Below, one piece after another: positions 10,039-19,089 of a stretch of 64,000 nt of DNA; positions within the stretch are counted from its first letter, which is position 1, and each line of letters opens with the position of its first letter. The stretch comes from Noviherbaspirillum saxi (lineage in GTDB: Bacteria > Pseudomonadota > Gammaproteobacteria > Burkholderiales > Burkholderiaceae_D). The position numbers were made by a program, and so were the translations under genes. The notes beneath the pieces were generated by a model, which worked only from the letters and a program-made list of their open reading frames with translations, was not told where the DNA came from and made no database searches. The stretch covers positions 186,001 through 250,000 of the forward strand of contig NZ_QYUO01000001.1 in assembly GCF_003591035.1 (NCBI RefSeq), in the 5' to 3' direction.

Positions 10039-11022
10039 ATGAAAATCGCGATTCTCGACGATTACCAGGACTGCGTGCGTGCCCTCGATTGCTTTCGTCT
10101 GCTCGATGGCCATGACGTGAAGATATTTAACAATAGCGCACGCGGTCTCGGCCAACTTGCGATACGTCTAGCGGAGTTCGAGGCGCTGGTACTGATTCGC
10201 GAACGTACTGTGTTGTCGCGTGCGCTGTTGCAAAAACTGCCCCGGTTGAAACTGATTTCGCAAACCGGCAAGCTGAGCGGCCACGTCGACGTGGATGCCG
10301 CGACGGAACGCGGGATCGCGATTGCGGAAGGTATCGGCGATCCGACTGCGCCGGCCGAACTGACCTGGGCGCTGATTATGGCAGCCACCCGCAAGATTCC
10401 CCAATATGCGGCCAATTTGCGCGACGGCCTGTGGCAAAGCGCTTCGGTTGCGCCGGAACTCAATACGCTGGGCACGGTGCTGAAGCGCCGGACTCTGGGC
10501 ATCTGGGGCTACGGCCGCATCGGCAAGATGATCGCCGGCTACGGCAAGGCGTTCGGCATGGATGTGATGATATGGGGCAGCGATGCCAGCCGCACGGCGG
10601 CCGAACACCATGGTTATCGCACTGCAGCATCGCGTGAAACGTTTTTTTCAGACGCCGATATCCTGTCGCTGCACCTGCGCCTGAACGACGCTACGCGCGG
10701 CATCGTCAGCGCCGCGGATCTTGCCCGGATGAAGCGTTCGGCGTTATTGGTCAATACCAGCCGTGCCGAACTCATCGCTCCGGGCGCGCTTGACGTCGCG
10801 CTGCGTGCCGGACATCCCGGCTTTGCCGCGCTCGATGTGTTCGAGACGGAACCCTTGCCGGCCGATTCGGCACTGCTGCGTTATGCGAATGTGCTGGCGA
10901 CGCCGCATATCGGCTATGTGGAAAAAGACAGCTATGAAATCTACTTTGCCGCGGCATTCCAGAACATCGTTGATTTCGCGAATGGCACGCCGCGCAACAT
11001 TCTGAATCCGCAAGTGCTCTAA
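10039..11022 (+). CDS. D-2-hydroxyacid dehydrogenase family protein
   Basis: The 327-aa enzyme belongs to the NAD(P)-dependent D-2-hydroxyacid dehydrogenase (SerA/PdxB-like) family. The Rossmann motif GIWGYGRIGKMIAGYGKAFG is near residue 155. The catalytic Arg lies in LLVNTSRAELIAPGAL, the Glu near ALDVFETEPLP, and the His in NVLATPHIGY. No strong Shine-Dalgarno is visible upstream of the ATG. It stands alone in an AT-rich upstream context. The substrate cannot be told from the sequence; it could reduce a 2-keto acid or oxidise a D-2-hydroxyacid. Confidence 0.9.
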   Translation: MKIAILDDYQDCVRALDCFRLLDGHDVKIFNNSARGLGQLAIRLAEFEALVLIRERTVLSRALLQKLPRLKLISQTGKLSGHVDVDAATERGIAIAEGIGDPTAPAELTWALIMAATRKIPQYAANLRDGLWQSASVAPELNTLGTVLKRRTLGIWGYGRIGKMIAGYGKAFGMDVMIWGSDASRTAAEHHGYRTAASRETFFSDADILSLHLRLNDATRGIVSAADLARMKRSALLVNTSRAELIAPGALDVALRAGHPGFAALDVFETEPLPADSALLRYANVLATPHIGYVEKDSYEIYFAAAFQNIVDFANGTPRNILNPQVL

Positions 11023-11140
11023 GGAAGGCAGACGCCTGCAGTGCGCTTTATGATGAAGCAACGCACCATTTCCTATTCCAGGTCAAGCAGACGGCCCAAA
11101 GCCTGCCTAAAATAAGTTCATACCCTGGAGGAGATCGCCC

Positions 11141-11578
11141 ATGCATAGCGTTGCCCAGCTTCTCAAAAGCAAACGAGAGACCACTGTCTACACGATTGCG
11201 CCGACGGATACCGTGCTCGAAGCCATCAAGCGTATGGCCGAGCGCAGCATCGGTGCGCTGCTGGTCATGGAAGGCGACCGGGTAGTCGGCATCGTCACCG
11301 AACGCGACTACGCCCGCAAGGTGATCCTGAAAGGCCGCGCGTCGCCCGATACGCCGGTGCGCGACATCATGACCTCGTCGGTGATGTATGTCCGCCCGGA
11401 TACGACCAATGAACAATGCATGGCGTTAATGACCGAGAATCGCCTGCGCCATTTACCGGTGATGGAAGGCGAAAAACTCGTCGGCTTGATTTCGATCGGC
11501 GACTTGGTCAAGGACATTATCTCGGAACAGCAATTCATCATTGAACAGATGGAACACTACATACGCGGTGAACGTTAA
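11141..11578 (+). CDS. CBS-domain protein
   Basis: The 145-aa protein consists of two CBS repeats and little else. The first runs from TIAPTDTVLEAIKRMAERSI to VGIVTERDYARKVIL. The second spans the DIMTSSVMYVRPDTTNEQCM region to LPVMEGEKLVGLISIGDLVK. Stand-alone CBS pairs bind adenine nucleotides and act as energy or redox sensors for partner proteins. A GGAGGAG lies about 8 nt before the ATG. It is followed after 74 bp by a small conserved gene that may be co-transcribed. Confidence 0.92.
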   Translation: MHSVAQLLKSKRETTVYTIAPTDTVLEAIKRMAERSIGALLVMEGDRVVGIVTERDYARKVILKGRASPDTPVRDIMTSSVMYVRPDTTNEQCMALMTENRLRHLPVMEGEKLVGLISIGDLVKDIISEQQFIIEQMEHYIRGER

Positions 11579-11652
11579 ACCGTCGCCGCGCCACATGGAA
11601 CCATTGTCACCATGCCAGCTCTCACGAAACCAATCAAAGACAGGAGAACGGC

Positions 11653-12180
11653 ATGGGCCTAGGATTCGATATCGGACGCATTCTTGAGCAATACAGCGGC
11701 GCAGCGTCCGGCCGTCCACCACAACAGATCGAACAGGATTTCGATGACATCGCGCAAAATTCACCACAGGAAGACTTGCGCGATGGTTTGAGTCAAGCCT
11801 TTCGTTCCGACCAGACTCCGCCGTTCGGCAACATGATCGGACAGATGTTCGGCCAAGCCGATAGTCACCAGCGCAGCGGCATGCTGAACCAGTTGCTCGG
11901 CGCGGTTGGCCCATCGGTGCTGACATCGGTACTTGGCGGCAGCGCCCTAGGCGGCCTGCTCAATCGCGGCGGCGGGCAGCAGGTACAGTTGACGCAAGAC
12001 CAGATAGATCAACTCAGCCCGGAACAGGTGGAGCAACTGGCGACCGAGGCCGAACGTGAAAATCCAGGCATCGTCGATCGGATGAGCAGTTTTTATGCGC
12101 AAAATCCGACGCTGATGAAAGCCTTGGGCGGAGCTGCCCTGGCAATTGCACTTGGACATATGTCTCAGCGACGTCGCTAG
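11653..12180 (+). CDS. Conserved hypothetical protein, DUF937-like
   Basis: This 175-aa protein of unknown function is Gln- and Asp-rich in its first half. A Gly/Leu-rich segment (residues about 77-105: LNQLLGAVGPSVLTSVLGGS) resembles DUF937-type proteins. A second Gly/Ala helix lies near the C-terminus (LMKALGGAALAIALGHM), ending in basic residues. There is no signal peptide. CAGGAG lies 7 nt upstream of the ATG. It probably belongs with the preceding CBS-domain gene. The family assignment is tentative. Confidence 0.7.
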   Translation: MGLGFDIGRILEQYSGAASGRPPQQIEQDFDDIAQNSPQEDLRDGLSQAFRSDQTPPFGNMIGQMFGQADSHQRSGMLNQLLGAVGPSVLTSVLGGSALGGLLNRGGGQQVQLTQDQIDQLSPEQVEQLATEAERENPGIVDRMSSFYAQNPTLMKALGGAALAIALGHMSQRRR

Positions 12181-12264
12181 CAGCTGCTAGCAGCGTCGAT
12201 ATTTTTCCGGTTGGTTCTGACAAGTGGCAGGCCACGCAACGTCCTGTCACTTCCTCTCACCGGA

Positions 12265-13125
12265 TCAACAGTCATCACGCGCTTTTGCAAGACAGAAGTC
12301 GCTAAAAAGAATCGACTCGTCGCGCAGCATCGCCTTGTGCTCCAGACTCCGGTAAATGCCCCATTTCGGCCGCATGAACGTGGCGTCCGTGCGCCATAGA
12401 TCGAGGTCATCCATTTGGTAGGCATACAGTGTCGTCCCGTTCATGTCGCGCAACACCAGAGCGTAATGGCCATGATGACTATAGGAGATGCGTTCATGCG
12501 CGTCGATCCATTGTCCCTTGAAGGGTGCAAGACTTGTCGATGCTAGTACGCGCTTTCTGTTATTGCCGTCGACATGAATGATTTCAAGTTGCTGGTCGCG
12601 GCCGCCACGTGGCGTCAGCGTCAGAATCGGCGAGGCGTTGAGCCGGTCGTCGCCCGGTTTGATCTGATGGATATGGGTAAAGCCGCGCGACGGGACAAAG
12701 CTCGTAGCAAGCTTGAAGCGCCATCGAAACGATACGGTGTCGCCATTGAAGCCTTTCAGATAATCAGGCGAACCCGAATGCACCTTGATCTCGGTGCGTT
12801 GCCGGTCGAATGTGCCGCAGCGATCATTGTCCGGATTCGCATGCAGATGAAAAGCAAATACCGGTTTTCCGAGTTCAAGCGAGATTTGCTGCGTGATATG
12901 CGGGCCGAAGGCGGCGTGCCCGCAATCCGGCACTTCGACTGAATTGCGTCCCAATGCCTTATCAATTTGCGTGTACGGATTGGTGATGCCATCCGCGTTG
13001 AGACGCACGACTCGCAAACCGGAAGCGATCGGGGTGGACGGACTCACTTCGCCGCCGGCATGACCCGATGCAAACGCAAGCAGGATGAGAATGCCAAGCG
13101 GATTTTTGGGGCGGGGTGGGATCAT
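12265..13125 (-). CDS. Secreted polysaccharide-lyase-like protein
   Basis: The 286-aa protein has a signal peptide (NPLGILILLAFASGHAGG) and a beta-jelly-roll-like body. RQRTEIKVHSG, GDTVSFRWRFKL, FTHIHQIKPGD and RPKWGIYRSL are typical of heparin-lyase-I/PL20-like extracellular lyases. I chose the ATG at 13125, with GGAG about 8 nt upstream, because it places the signal peptide at the N-terminus; an upstream ATG at 13179 would bury it. Family membership is inferred from motif style, and the substrate is unknown. No polysaccharide gene cluster surrounds it. Confidence 0.6.
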   Translation of the reverse strand: MIPPRPKNPLGILILLAFASGHAGGEVSPSTPIASGLRVVRLNADGITNPYTQIDKALGRNSVEVPDCGHAAFGPHITQQISLELGKPVFAFHLHANPDNDRCGTFDRQRTEIKVHSGSPDYLKGFNGDTVSFRWRFKLATSFVPSRGFTHIHQIKPGDDRLNASPILTLTPRGGRDQQLEIIHVDGNNRKRVLASTSLAPFKGQWIDAHERISYSHHGHYALVLRDMNGTTLYAYQMDDLDLWRTDATFMRPKWGIYRSLEHKAMLRDESILFSDFCLAKARDDC

Positions 13126-13385
13126 GTCGGGTCTCCGGCTTCTTATCTGATCTGAAGTGATTTGCAATTTGCGCGCCATATGCCAAACAGAATTTCATCT
13201 GGAAGTAAGCCCTTATCGTGAAAGCGATCGATCAGGAATGAAAGATCAAGGCCTTGTCGGCCGGGAGCTTTTGCATGCACCGCATGGCCGGGATAGAAAG
13301 CGTTTCCCTCCGACATAGGAAATCCACCCGCTCAGCACGCCCGCCCGCCTTTGGATACACTGACGCTTCGTTCCCCGGAGCTCGC

Positions 13386-14549
13386 ATGCAACCCAGACTG
13401 TGGTCCCTCACCCTCGGCAATTTCGCTATCGGCACCGGCGTCATGGTCGTCCCCGGCATGCTCAACGAACTGGCCGCCGATCTGGCGATATCGCACGCGA
13501 TGGTGGGCATGCTGATTTCGGCATTCGCGATGACCATCTGCGTCGGCGGGCCTTTTCTTGCGAGCTGGACCAGCGCGATCGATCGCCGCAAGCTGCTGAC
13601 CGCATCACTGCTGCTCTACGCGGTGATGCATTTCGTTTCAGCGTTTGCGCCCGATTATGTCAGCCTGCTGCTGGCCCGGATGGCAACTGCGCTTGGTGCC
13701 GCAGTGTTTACCGCGCAGGCGGCAGCAACCGCCGGCCTGATGGTACCGGTCGCGATGCGCGGCAAGGCAATCGGCCTGGTATTCCTCGGCTGGTCGATCG
13801 CCGCGGTCGTCGGTGCGCCTATCGGTTCCTATCTGGGCGCGCATATCGGCTGGCGCCCTACCCTCGCTCTGGTTGGCTTGCTGTCCGCGGTGTTTGCCGC
13901 CGCAGTCTGGGTTCAGATTCCCGCCAGGCTGTTCGTCGCGCCGATGGACCGCGCGGCATGGAAAGCGCTGTTCGCCAATACGCCGCTGCTGTTGACGATT
14001 TCGGTCACCGCGATCCAGGCGCTCGGCATGTTCACGATGTTTGCGTATATGGCGCTGTTGCTGAAAGATTTCATCGGCGCTTCACCCACTATCATCAGCT
14101 TGCTGTTTCTGTGCTTCGGCATCACCGGCGTGATCGGAAACGTGATCGGCGCGCGCGTGATGGACCGGATGGGGCCGATGCGTGTCGGCGTGGCCGCGAT
14201 GAGCTGCATGCTGCTCGCGATCCTGTGCTGGCCGTTGTCGCGCGGCTCCCTGCCGATTTCCGTGGCCTTGATGCTGCTATGGGGCTTCGGCTGTTTTGCA
14301 ATCAATGGCTCGCAGCAGGCGCGCCTGGTTGGCATGGCGCCGTCATTGGCTTCTGCTTCGGTTTCGCTGAATTCGTCCGCGATTTACCTGGGCCAGGCGG
14401 CAGGGGCTTTCCTGGGCGGCGTGATCGTGTCCAGCGACGGCACTGCCAACCTGTCCTTCTTTGCCGTCGTGCCGATGGCGGTAGCAATCGCGGTCTCGAT
14501 CATGGCGAGTAGCATGGCCGAGCGCCGCCGCATGGTGGGGGCGGCATGA
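13386..14549 (+). CDS. MFS transporter (arabinose-efflux/AraJ-like)
   Basis: This is a 387-aa major facilitator superfamily protein with about 12 membrane segments. It begins at PRLWSLTLGNFAIGTGVMVV, has the loop 2-3 basic motif region (ASWTSAIDRRKLL) and the motif-C-like GWSIAAVVGAPIGSYLGAHIGW typical of drug/sugar-efflux antiporters. The ATG at 13386 is chosen because it directly precedes the first helix; the open frame upstream is not hydrophobic. The stop overlaps the MOSC gene start (ATGA), so the two are translationally coupled. The substrate is unknown. Confidence 0.88.
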   Translation: MQPRLWSLTLGNFAIGTGVMVVPGMLNELAADLAISHAMVGMLISAFAMTICVGGPFLASWTSAIDRRKLLTASLLLYAVMHFVSAFAPDYVSLLLARMATALGAAVFTAQAAATAGLMVPVAMRGKAIGLVFLGWSIAAVVGAPIGSYLGAHIGWRPTLALVGLLSAVFAAAVWVQIPARLFVAPMDRAAWKALFANTPLLLTISVTAIQALGMFTMFAYMALLLKDFIGASPTIISLLFLCFGITGVIGNVIGARVMDRMGPMRVGVAAMSCMLLAILCWPLSRGSLPISVALMLLWGFGCFAINGSQQARLVGMAPSLASASVSLNSSAIYLGQAAGAFLGGVIVSSDGTANLSFFAVVPMAVAIAVSIMASSMAERRRMVGAA

Positions 14550-15136
14550 AAGTCGTCAGCGTCAACGTCGGCGGCATAGGAAATCTGTTCATCCAGCAAT
14601 CCGATATCGTGCGCCGGATTGCCACCGGCATCCACAAGCAAGCGGTGGCGCATCCGGTCCAGGTCGGCAAGCTCGGCATCGAAGGCGACGAGCAAGCCGA
14701 TCCCAGCGTGCATGGTGGACTGAGCAAGGCCGTGTATGCGTATCCATCCGAACACTATGCGTTCTGGGCGATGCAGCGGCTCGCGGCGCTCAAGCGCGAA
14801 GAGCCCTTGCCGCCCGGCTCCATGGGTGAAAACCTGACCTTGCAAGGCGTGCTGGAAAGCGAGGTATGGATAGGCGACCGCCTGCGGATCGGCACCACGC
14901 TGCTCGAAGTCACCGAGCCGCGTCAGCCCTGTTTCAAGTTCAACGCGAAAATGGGCTTCAGCCATGCGGCCAAGATGATGGTACAGGCCGGCAACAGCGG
15001 CTTTTACCTGCGCGTGCTTACGCCGGGACAGCTTGCGGCGGGCGACGCGGTGACGCTGATCGCCGGCCCGCGCGAAACCTCGATCACGCAGATTAACGAA
15101 AGGCGTCGGAAGGGGCGCCAGCGGGATTTGTTTTGA
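14546..15136 (+). CDS. MOSC domain-containing protein
   Basis: The 196-aa protein is a stand-alone MOSC domain (MoCo sulfurase C-terminal-like), YiiM type. It shows GIEGDEQADPSVHGGLSKAV, HYAFW, GENLTL and the conserved Cys in TEPRQPCFKFN. Family members such as YiiM take part in molybdenum-cofactor-dependent reduction of N-hydroxylated compounds. The start codon overlaps the stop of the MFS gene (ATGA), making a two-gene operon. The 3' end overlaps the convergent gene at 15093 by 44 bp. Confidence 0.9.
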   Translation: MKVVSVNVGGIGNLFIQQSDIVRRIATGIHKQAVAHPVQVGKLGIEGDEQADPSVHGGLSKAVYAYPSEHYAFWAMQRLAALKREEPLPPGSMGENLTLQGVLESEVWIGDRLRIGTTLLEVTEPRQPCFKFNAKMGFSHAAKMMVQAGNSGFYLRVLTPGQLAAGDAVTLIAGPRETSITQINERRRKGRQRDLF

Positions 15137-15851
15137 CGCTGCCGCGCACCAGCAGCCGTCCGCCGGTCCACAATCGGGTCCAACCTGGTGGCCACGGCAA
15201 CGGCGGCCCGGCATAGGCCGGCACGCCACGGCGCACCGGAATCACCGGCAAGTGTTCCGGCACCGGCCCATCGCGGTAATCCCAGCCCAGGGTGTACGCA
15301 TAGTTGGGCAGCAGGGCTTCGCATACCGCGTCGAACCAGGCGGTATGGTCTTCATCGCGGCTCAAGGCGCGCGACAAGCCATGTGGATCGAATTTCGCCA
15401 ACGCACTTGCCAACTCCTGCGCACTGGCGCCGGGCTGATCGCCCCATCCCAGAATCGGGTTGAAGTTGTAATCGGCGCCCGAACCATACCAGCCCTCGCG
15501 CCATGCACGATCGATCCAGGTGCGCTGTCCGGTAAACAGATGCCAGCGCCAGTGCAAGCCTGAGGGTTTCGGCCAGCTGTACAGGTAAAGCCGCTGGTAG
15601 CCGGCACGATGCAGCTCGCGCACCATCGCCATCAGCCGCGCATGCGGCATGCGATCGGGCGGGTCGCGACGGAAACGGATCGGCTCGCCATCCGCGTGCT
15701 GCAGCTCATCATGCGAAAGATTCAGGTCGAGCGTGCGCACTTCATCGCCGAAGCGGGCGGAAATCCAGCCGGTCAGCAAATTGACCGACGTAATGACGCC
15801 ATAGCCGCGGTGGCGGTGAAAGATGACGGTGCCGGGTGCAACAGGTTTCAT
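15093..15851 (-). CDS. Hypothetical protein with KOW/CarD-like N-terminus
   Basis: I do not recognise this 252-aa protein as a named family. The N-terminus (PGTVIFHRHRGYGVITSVN) resembles the small beta-barrel seen at the start of CarD/KOW-type domains. The central part is rich in Trp, Tyr and Arg (YLYSWPKPSGLHWRWHLF, then WYGSGADYNFNPILGWGD). The C-terminus is Pro/Gly-rich and overlaps the end of the convergent MOSC gene by 44 bp. Codon use looks coding throughout. There is no signal peptide or membrane segment. Confidence 0.65.
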   Translation of the reverse strand: MKPVAPGTVIFHRHRGYGVITSVNLLTGWISARFGDEVRTLDLNLSHDELQHADGEPIRFRRDPPDRMPHARLMAMVRELHRAGYQRLYLYSWPKPSGLHWRWHLFTGQRTWIDRAWREGWYGSGADYNFNPILGWGDQPGASAQELASALAKFDPHGLSRALSRDEDHTAWFDAVCEALLPNYAYTLGWDYRDGPVPEHLPVIPVRRGVPAYAGPPLPWPPGWTRLWTGGRLLVRGSVKTNPAGAPSDAFR

Positions 15852-16240
15852 GGTTCAATCACTTGCAATATCGGTTCTAGTGTAATGGGATTCGCGGGCG
15901 TGGCCACGAAAAAAACTTGCCGGTAGTCGCGCTTGATCAAGCACCGGCATCGCGCACGCCTTGAGCGCTTTGACAAGCGCACCAAAACAGCGCTGCAAAT
16001 TGGAATGGTCCTTGCGCGCTCGGATGACAAACAGTTTTGCCATTGCTTCGCAATAGCAAAGACCGGATTGGAGGCTGAAAATCGATGGAAATTCCCGCCG
16101 GCCTGCAAATTGCTGGAATGTTGCAGCGCAACCTGCATCAAGGCTCAATCAGCGTCGAGCGAACGATGAGGGAATGCGTGCATGACCGCCGTCACGGCAG
16201 TGGTTTGCCTGAGGTTTGCGGCGCTGTTTGACAGACGGAT
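15852..16240. other. Unassigned intergenic stretch
   Basis: This 389-bp region lies between the hypothetical gene and a LysR gene. It holds two overlapping minus-strand frames of about 97 codons; the more protein-like one starts internally near MAKLFVIRARKDHSNLQ. I can match neither to a family, and I see no strong ribosome-binding site. It may be a decayed gene or plain spacer. No RNA gene was recognised. Confidence 0.4.
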
Positions 16241-17155
16241 TCAGGGCAGTGCCAGAAATTCCCGGTAAAACCCAATGAAGCTGCGCACTTTCGGCGGCAT
16301 ATGGCGCCCCGGCGGGGTCACTGCATAGACTCCGCCGCGCGGCAGCGACCAGTCCGGCAGCACGCGCACCAGATAGCCGGCTTTCATTCCTTCTTCAGCC
16401 GCCTGCTGGTCTAGTACCGAAATGCCTGCACCATGGCGCAACAAGGCGCGCAGCGCGCCCGGAGAATTGACGCGGATGCGCGACTTTACCTGCACGCTGC
16501 AAATCTCTCCTTGCTGCGAAGCGAACTTCCAGGTGAGCGGCGTCGGCAGCAGGCTGAGCGCGAGCCATTCCATGGTCGCCAGGTCTTCCGGGCGCTTCGG
16601 ATGTCTGCTGCGTTTGAGATATGCCGGTGATGCCATCACATACTGTGCGAATTCACCGAGCTTGACTGCGCGCAGCGACGAATCGCGCAGCCAGCCAAGC
16701 CGGATCGCGACATCGATCCCCTCGCCGACCAGGTCCGCCACCGCATCGCCGGCGCGCAGGTCGATCTGCAGCTTGGGATGCAGCGCCGCAAAACGCGCCA
16801 GTGCCGGCGCCAGCGACAATACCGCATGGTCGACCGACGACGTCAGCCGCAGTGTGCCGCTCAACGGTCCGGACGGCTGCCCGTCCTTTTCGACTTGTGC
16901 CACCGCGCTTTGCAGGCCTTGCAGCAAAGGCTGACAATCGGCATGCAATGCACGTCCGGTATCGGTCAGCGTCACTTGCCGGGTCGTGCGGTGAAACAGG
17001 CTGGTGCCCAGATGCGCTTCCAGCCGGCCGATCTGGATGCTGACCTTTGCCTTGGCGATGCCCAGCCGCTCGGCCGCCGCAGTAAAGCTGCCGCACTCCA
17101 CCACCGCATCGAATACGAGCAAGCTGTTCAAGTCGAGCTGGCCGAGAATGGACAT
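16241..17155 (-). CDS. LysR-family transcriptional regulator
   Basis: This 304-aa LysR regulator has an N-terminal winged HTH (SLLVFDAVVECGSFTAAAER, then KVSIQIGRLEAHLGTSLFHRTTRQ) and a C-terminal effector domain. The ATG at 17155 is preferred; a TTG two codons earlier is possible. It is divergent from an NmrA-like reductase gene (start 17265) across a 109-bp region with a perfect AATTC-N8-GAATT palindrome, so it likely regulates that gene. This is positional inference. Confidence 0.92.
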   Translation of the reverse strand: MSILGQLDLNSLLVFDAVVECGSFTAAAERLGIAKAKVSIQIGRLEAHLGTSLFHRTTRQVTLTDTGRALHADCQPLLQGLQSAVAQVEKDGQPSGPLSGTLRLTSSVDHAVLSLAPALARFAALHPKLQIDLRAGDAVADLVGEGIDVAIRLGWLRDSSLRAVKLGEFAQYVMASPAYLKRSRHPKRPEDLATMEWLALSLLPTPLTWKFASQQGEICSVQVKSRIRVNSPGALRALLRHGAGISVLDQQAAEEGMKAGYLVRVLPDWSLPRGGVYAVTPPGRHMPPKVRSFIGFYREFLALP

Positions 17156-17172
17156 GACCAAGATTGATTAGA

Positions 17173-17212
17173 AATTCGTAACAATGAATTATCGATGCTG
17201 CTGTTTATCGAA
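17173..17212. promoter_or_regulatory. Candidate LysR operator region
   Basis: The intergenic region between the divergent LysR and NmrA-like genes has AATTC (17173-17177) and GAATT (17186-17190) separated by 8 nt. TATCGA then occurs twice within the next 25 bp. Dyad and repeated half-sites in a divergon are what a LysR protein would bind. No binding evidence exists here. Confidence 0.35.
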
Positions 17213-17264
17213 TCAATCGTTTCCGCAATGATGCGGTCTTTATTTCATCACTGGGGAGAAACAC

Positions 17265-17903
17265 ATGCAGATCGCATTGATAGGCGCAAGCGGCTTCATT
17301 GGCACCGCCTTATTGAAAGAAGCGCTGTCGCGCGGACATCGCGTCACCGCACTGGTACGGCATCCGGAAAAGCTCGAGCCGGCGGCGAACCTGCAAGCGG
17401 TCAAGGCCGACGTGCTCGACCGGCCGGCACTGGCCGCCATGCTGCAAGGCCAAGATGCGGTGGTCAGCGCTTTCAGCGGGCATGCGCAAGACCATACCTA
17501 TGACTATTACGTCCAGGGAATGCGCGCCATCATCGGCGCGACCCGGGATGCCGGCGTCGCGCGCTTGCTGGTGGTCGGCGGCGCAGGCAGCCTGGAAGTC
17601 GCGCCCGGTCAGCAATTGATCGATACGCCGGCATTTCCTGTGCAATGGAAGCCTACTGCCGAAGGCGCGCGTGAAGCGCTCGGCATGCTGCGTCAGGAAA
17701 AAGAACTGGACTGGACCATGCTCAGTCCGTCCGCATATATCTCGCCGGGTCAGCGCACCGGCATATTTCGTCTGGGCACCGATCAGTTGTTACTCGACGC
17801 TTCGGGCAAAAGCCATATTTCGCTGGAAGACTATGCACTGGCAATGATCGATGAACTGGAGCGGCCGCTCCATTCGCGCCGGCGCTTTACGGTCGGCTAC
17901 TAG
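17265..17903 (+). CDS. NAD(P)-binding NmrA/SDR-like reductase
   Basis: The 212-aa protein is an atypical short-chain dehydrogenase of the NmrA/YwnB type. It starts with the dinucleotide-binding motif IALIGASGFIGTALLKEAL, followed by HRVTALVRHPEKL. Downstream are LVVGGAGSLEVAPGQQLID and WTMLSPSAYISPGQRTG. The full length matches the family. A GGAG-type site lies upstream. The divergent LysR gene suggests substrate-responsive control. The substrate is unknown; relatives include flavin reductases and quinone or redox sensors. Confidence 0.88.
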   Translation: MQIALIGASGFIGTALLKEALSRGHRVTALVRHPEKLEPAANLQAVKADVLDRPALAAMLQGQDAVVSAFSGHAQDHTYDYYVQGMRAIIGATRDAGVARLLVVGGAGSLEVAPGQQLIDTPAFPVQWKPTAEGAREALGMLRQEKELDWTMLSPSAYISPGQRTGIFRLGTDQLLLDASGKSHISLEDYALAMIDELERPLHSRRRFTVGY

Positions 17904-17905
17904 GT

Positions 17906-18964
17906 TCAAAATCCCTTCCCGTATTTCACGCGTCGCGCCAGCCGGAACAGCGGCCCGATCGTGATGACCAGAGCCGCCAGCCGTGTCACATGGAAGGCGG
18001 TGACGATAGGCACGCCGAGCTGCAGGGTTTTCGCGGTCAGGCTCATTTCGGCGATGCCGCCCGGCGACGTGGCGAGGATCGCGGTCGCCGGATGCATGCC
18101 GCTCAATGTCGCCAAGCCGAACGCGAAACAGGCGGCAATGCCCATCGCCACCAGCGTGCACAGTGCGACGCTGGCCAGATAGCGCGGCGCGGTATGCAGG
18201 AATTCCGGCGTAAATCGCGTGCCCAGCGAAATCCCGATGAACAGTTGGCCAAAATGCACCACCCATTCCGGCAAGGCCGACAGGTTCACTTCGGAGGCGG
18301 TGAGCGCGATCGTGACCGCCAGCGGCCCCAATACCCAGGCATTGGGCGAATTCATGCGCTTGAACAATAGCGCGCCCAGTGTGGTGAGACCAATCAGCGC
18401 CAGCAGGCCGCCATAGTGGACCGTACGCGCGCCCGGCACATAGCTGTCGAGTCCATGCACATCCAGAAATTGGAACAGGAAAGGAATGATCGCCACCACC
18501 ATCATGATGCGCAGGCTGTGCGATGCCGCTACGCGGTCCACCTTTGCGCCGTGGCGCTCGCCCTGGTTCGCCATTTCCGATGCGCCGCCGACGGCCATGG
18601 CAAAAAACGCCGTGGTGCGGTCGATGCCTGAAATCTTGTGCAGCAGCCAGGCGCATACGGCGCCCAGTACCAGCGCAAACAGCACGCCGATGAGAATATA
18701 GCCGCTGTAGGACACCAGCACCCGCAGCACCGGCGGTGTGAAATACAGGCCGAGCGCCGCACCGATTGCCCATTGCCCGGCTTCGCGCACACGCACCGGA
18801 CAAGCCAGATGAACATCCGCCATGCGCGCGGCGGCGGTGCTGAACAAGGGGCCTATCATCCAGGGCAGCGGCGTGTTGAGCCATTCACACAGCAGCGCTG
18901 CGGTCAGGCCGATGGCCAGGCTAAGGAGGAATGGACGGAATGAACCAAACGGAATTTGCGGCAT
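17906..18964 (-). CDS. AbrB family membrane protein
   Basis: This 352-aa polytopic membrane protein belongs to the AbrB/PF05145 family, sometimes annotated as putative ammonia monooxygenase. It shows two internally similar halves: NTPLPWMIGPLFSTAA in the first and NSPNAWVLGPLAVTIALTAS in the second. GVPIVTAFHVTRLAALVI lies near the C-terminus. The ATG at 18964 is preferred; a TTG at 19039 would add 25 residues. It lies 125 bp downstream of a Bug-type binding protein gene on the same strand, which raises the possibility of a shared transport role. Confidence 0.82.
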   Translation of the reverse strand: MPQIPFGSFRPFLLSLAIGLTAALLCEWLNTPLPWMIGPLFSTAAARMADVHLACPVRVREAGQWAIGAALGLYFTPPVLRVLVSYSGYILIGVLFALVLGAVCAWLLHKISGIDRTTAFFAMAVGGASEMANQGERHGAKVDRVAASHSLRIMMVVAIIPFLFQFLDVHGLDSYVPGARTVHYGGLLALIGLTTLGALLFKRMNSPNAWVLGPLAVTIALTASEVNLSALPEWVVHFGQLFIGISLGTRFTPEFLHTAPRYLASVALCTLVAMGIAACFAFGLATLSGMHPATAILATSPGGIAEMSLTAKTLQLGVPIVTAFHVTRLAALVITIGPLFRLARRVKYGKGF

Positions 18965-19089
18965 GGTGTTCGATAACGGTTTTTCAAAGAAAAGCCGATT
19001 GATGCGTAAGCGATGGAAAATCGTTTGTAAAAAAGCCAAGCCAAGACCGGCCAGCCGGCCGGCCGGTTGTCGCTCGTGCGATTGAAGTG

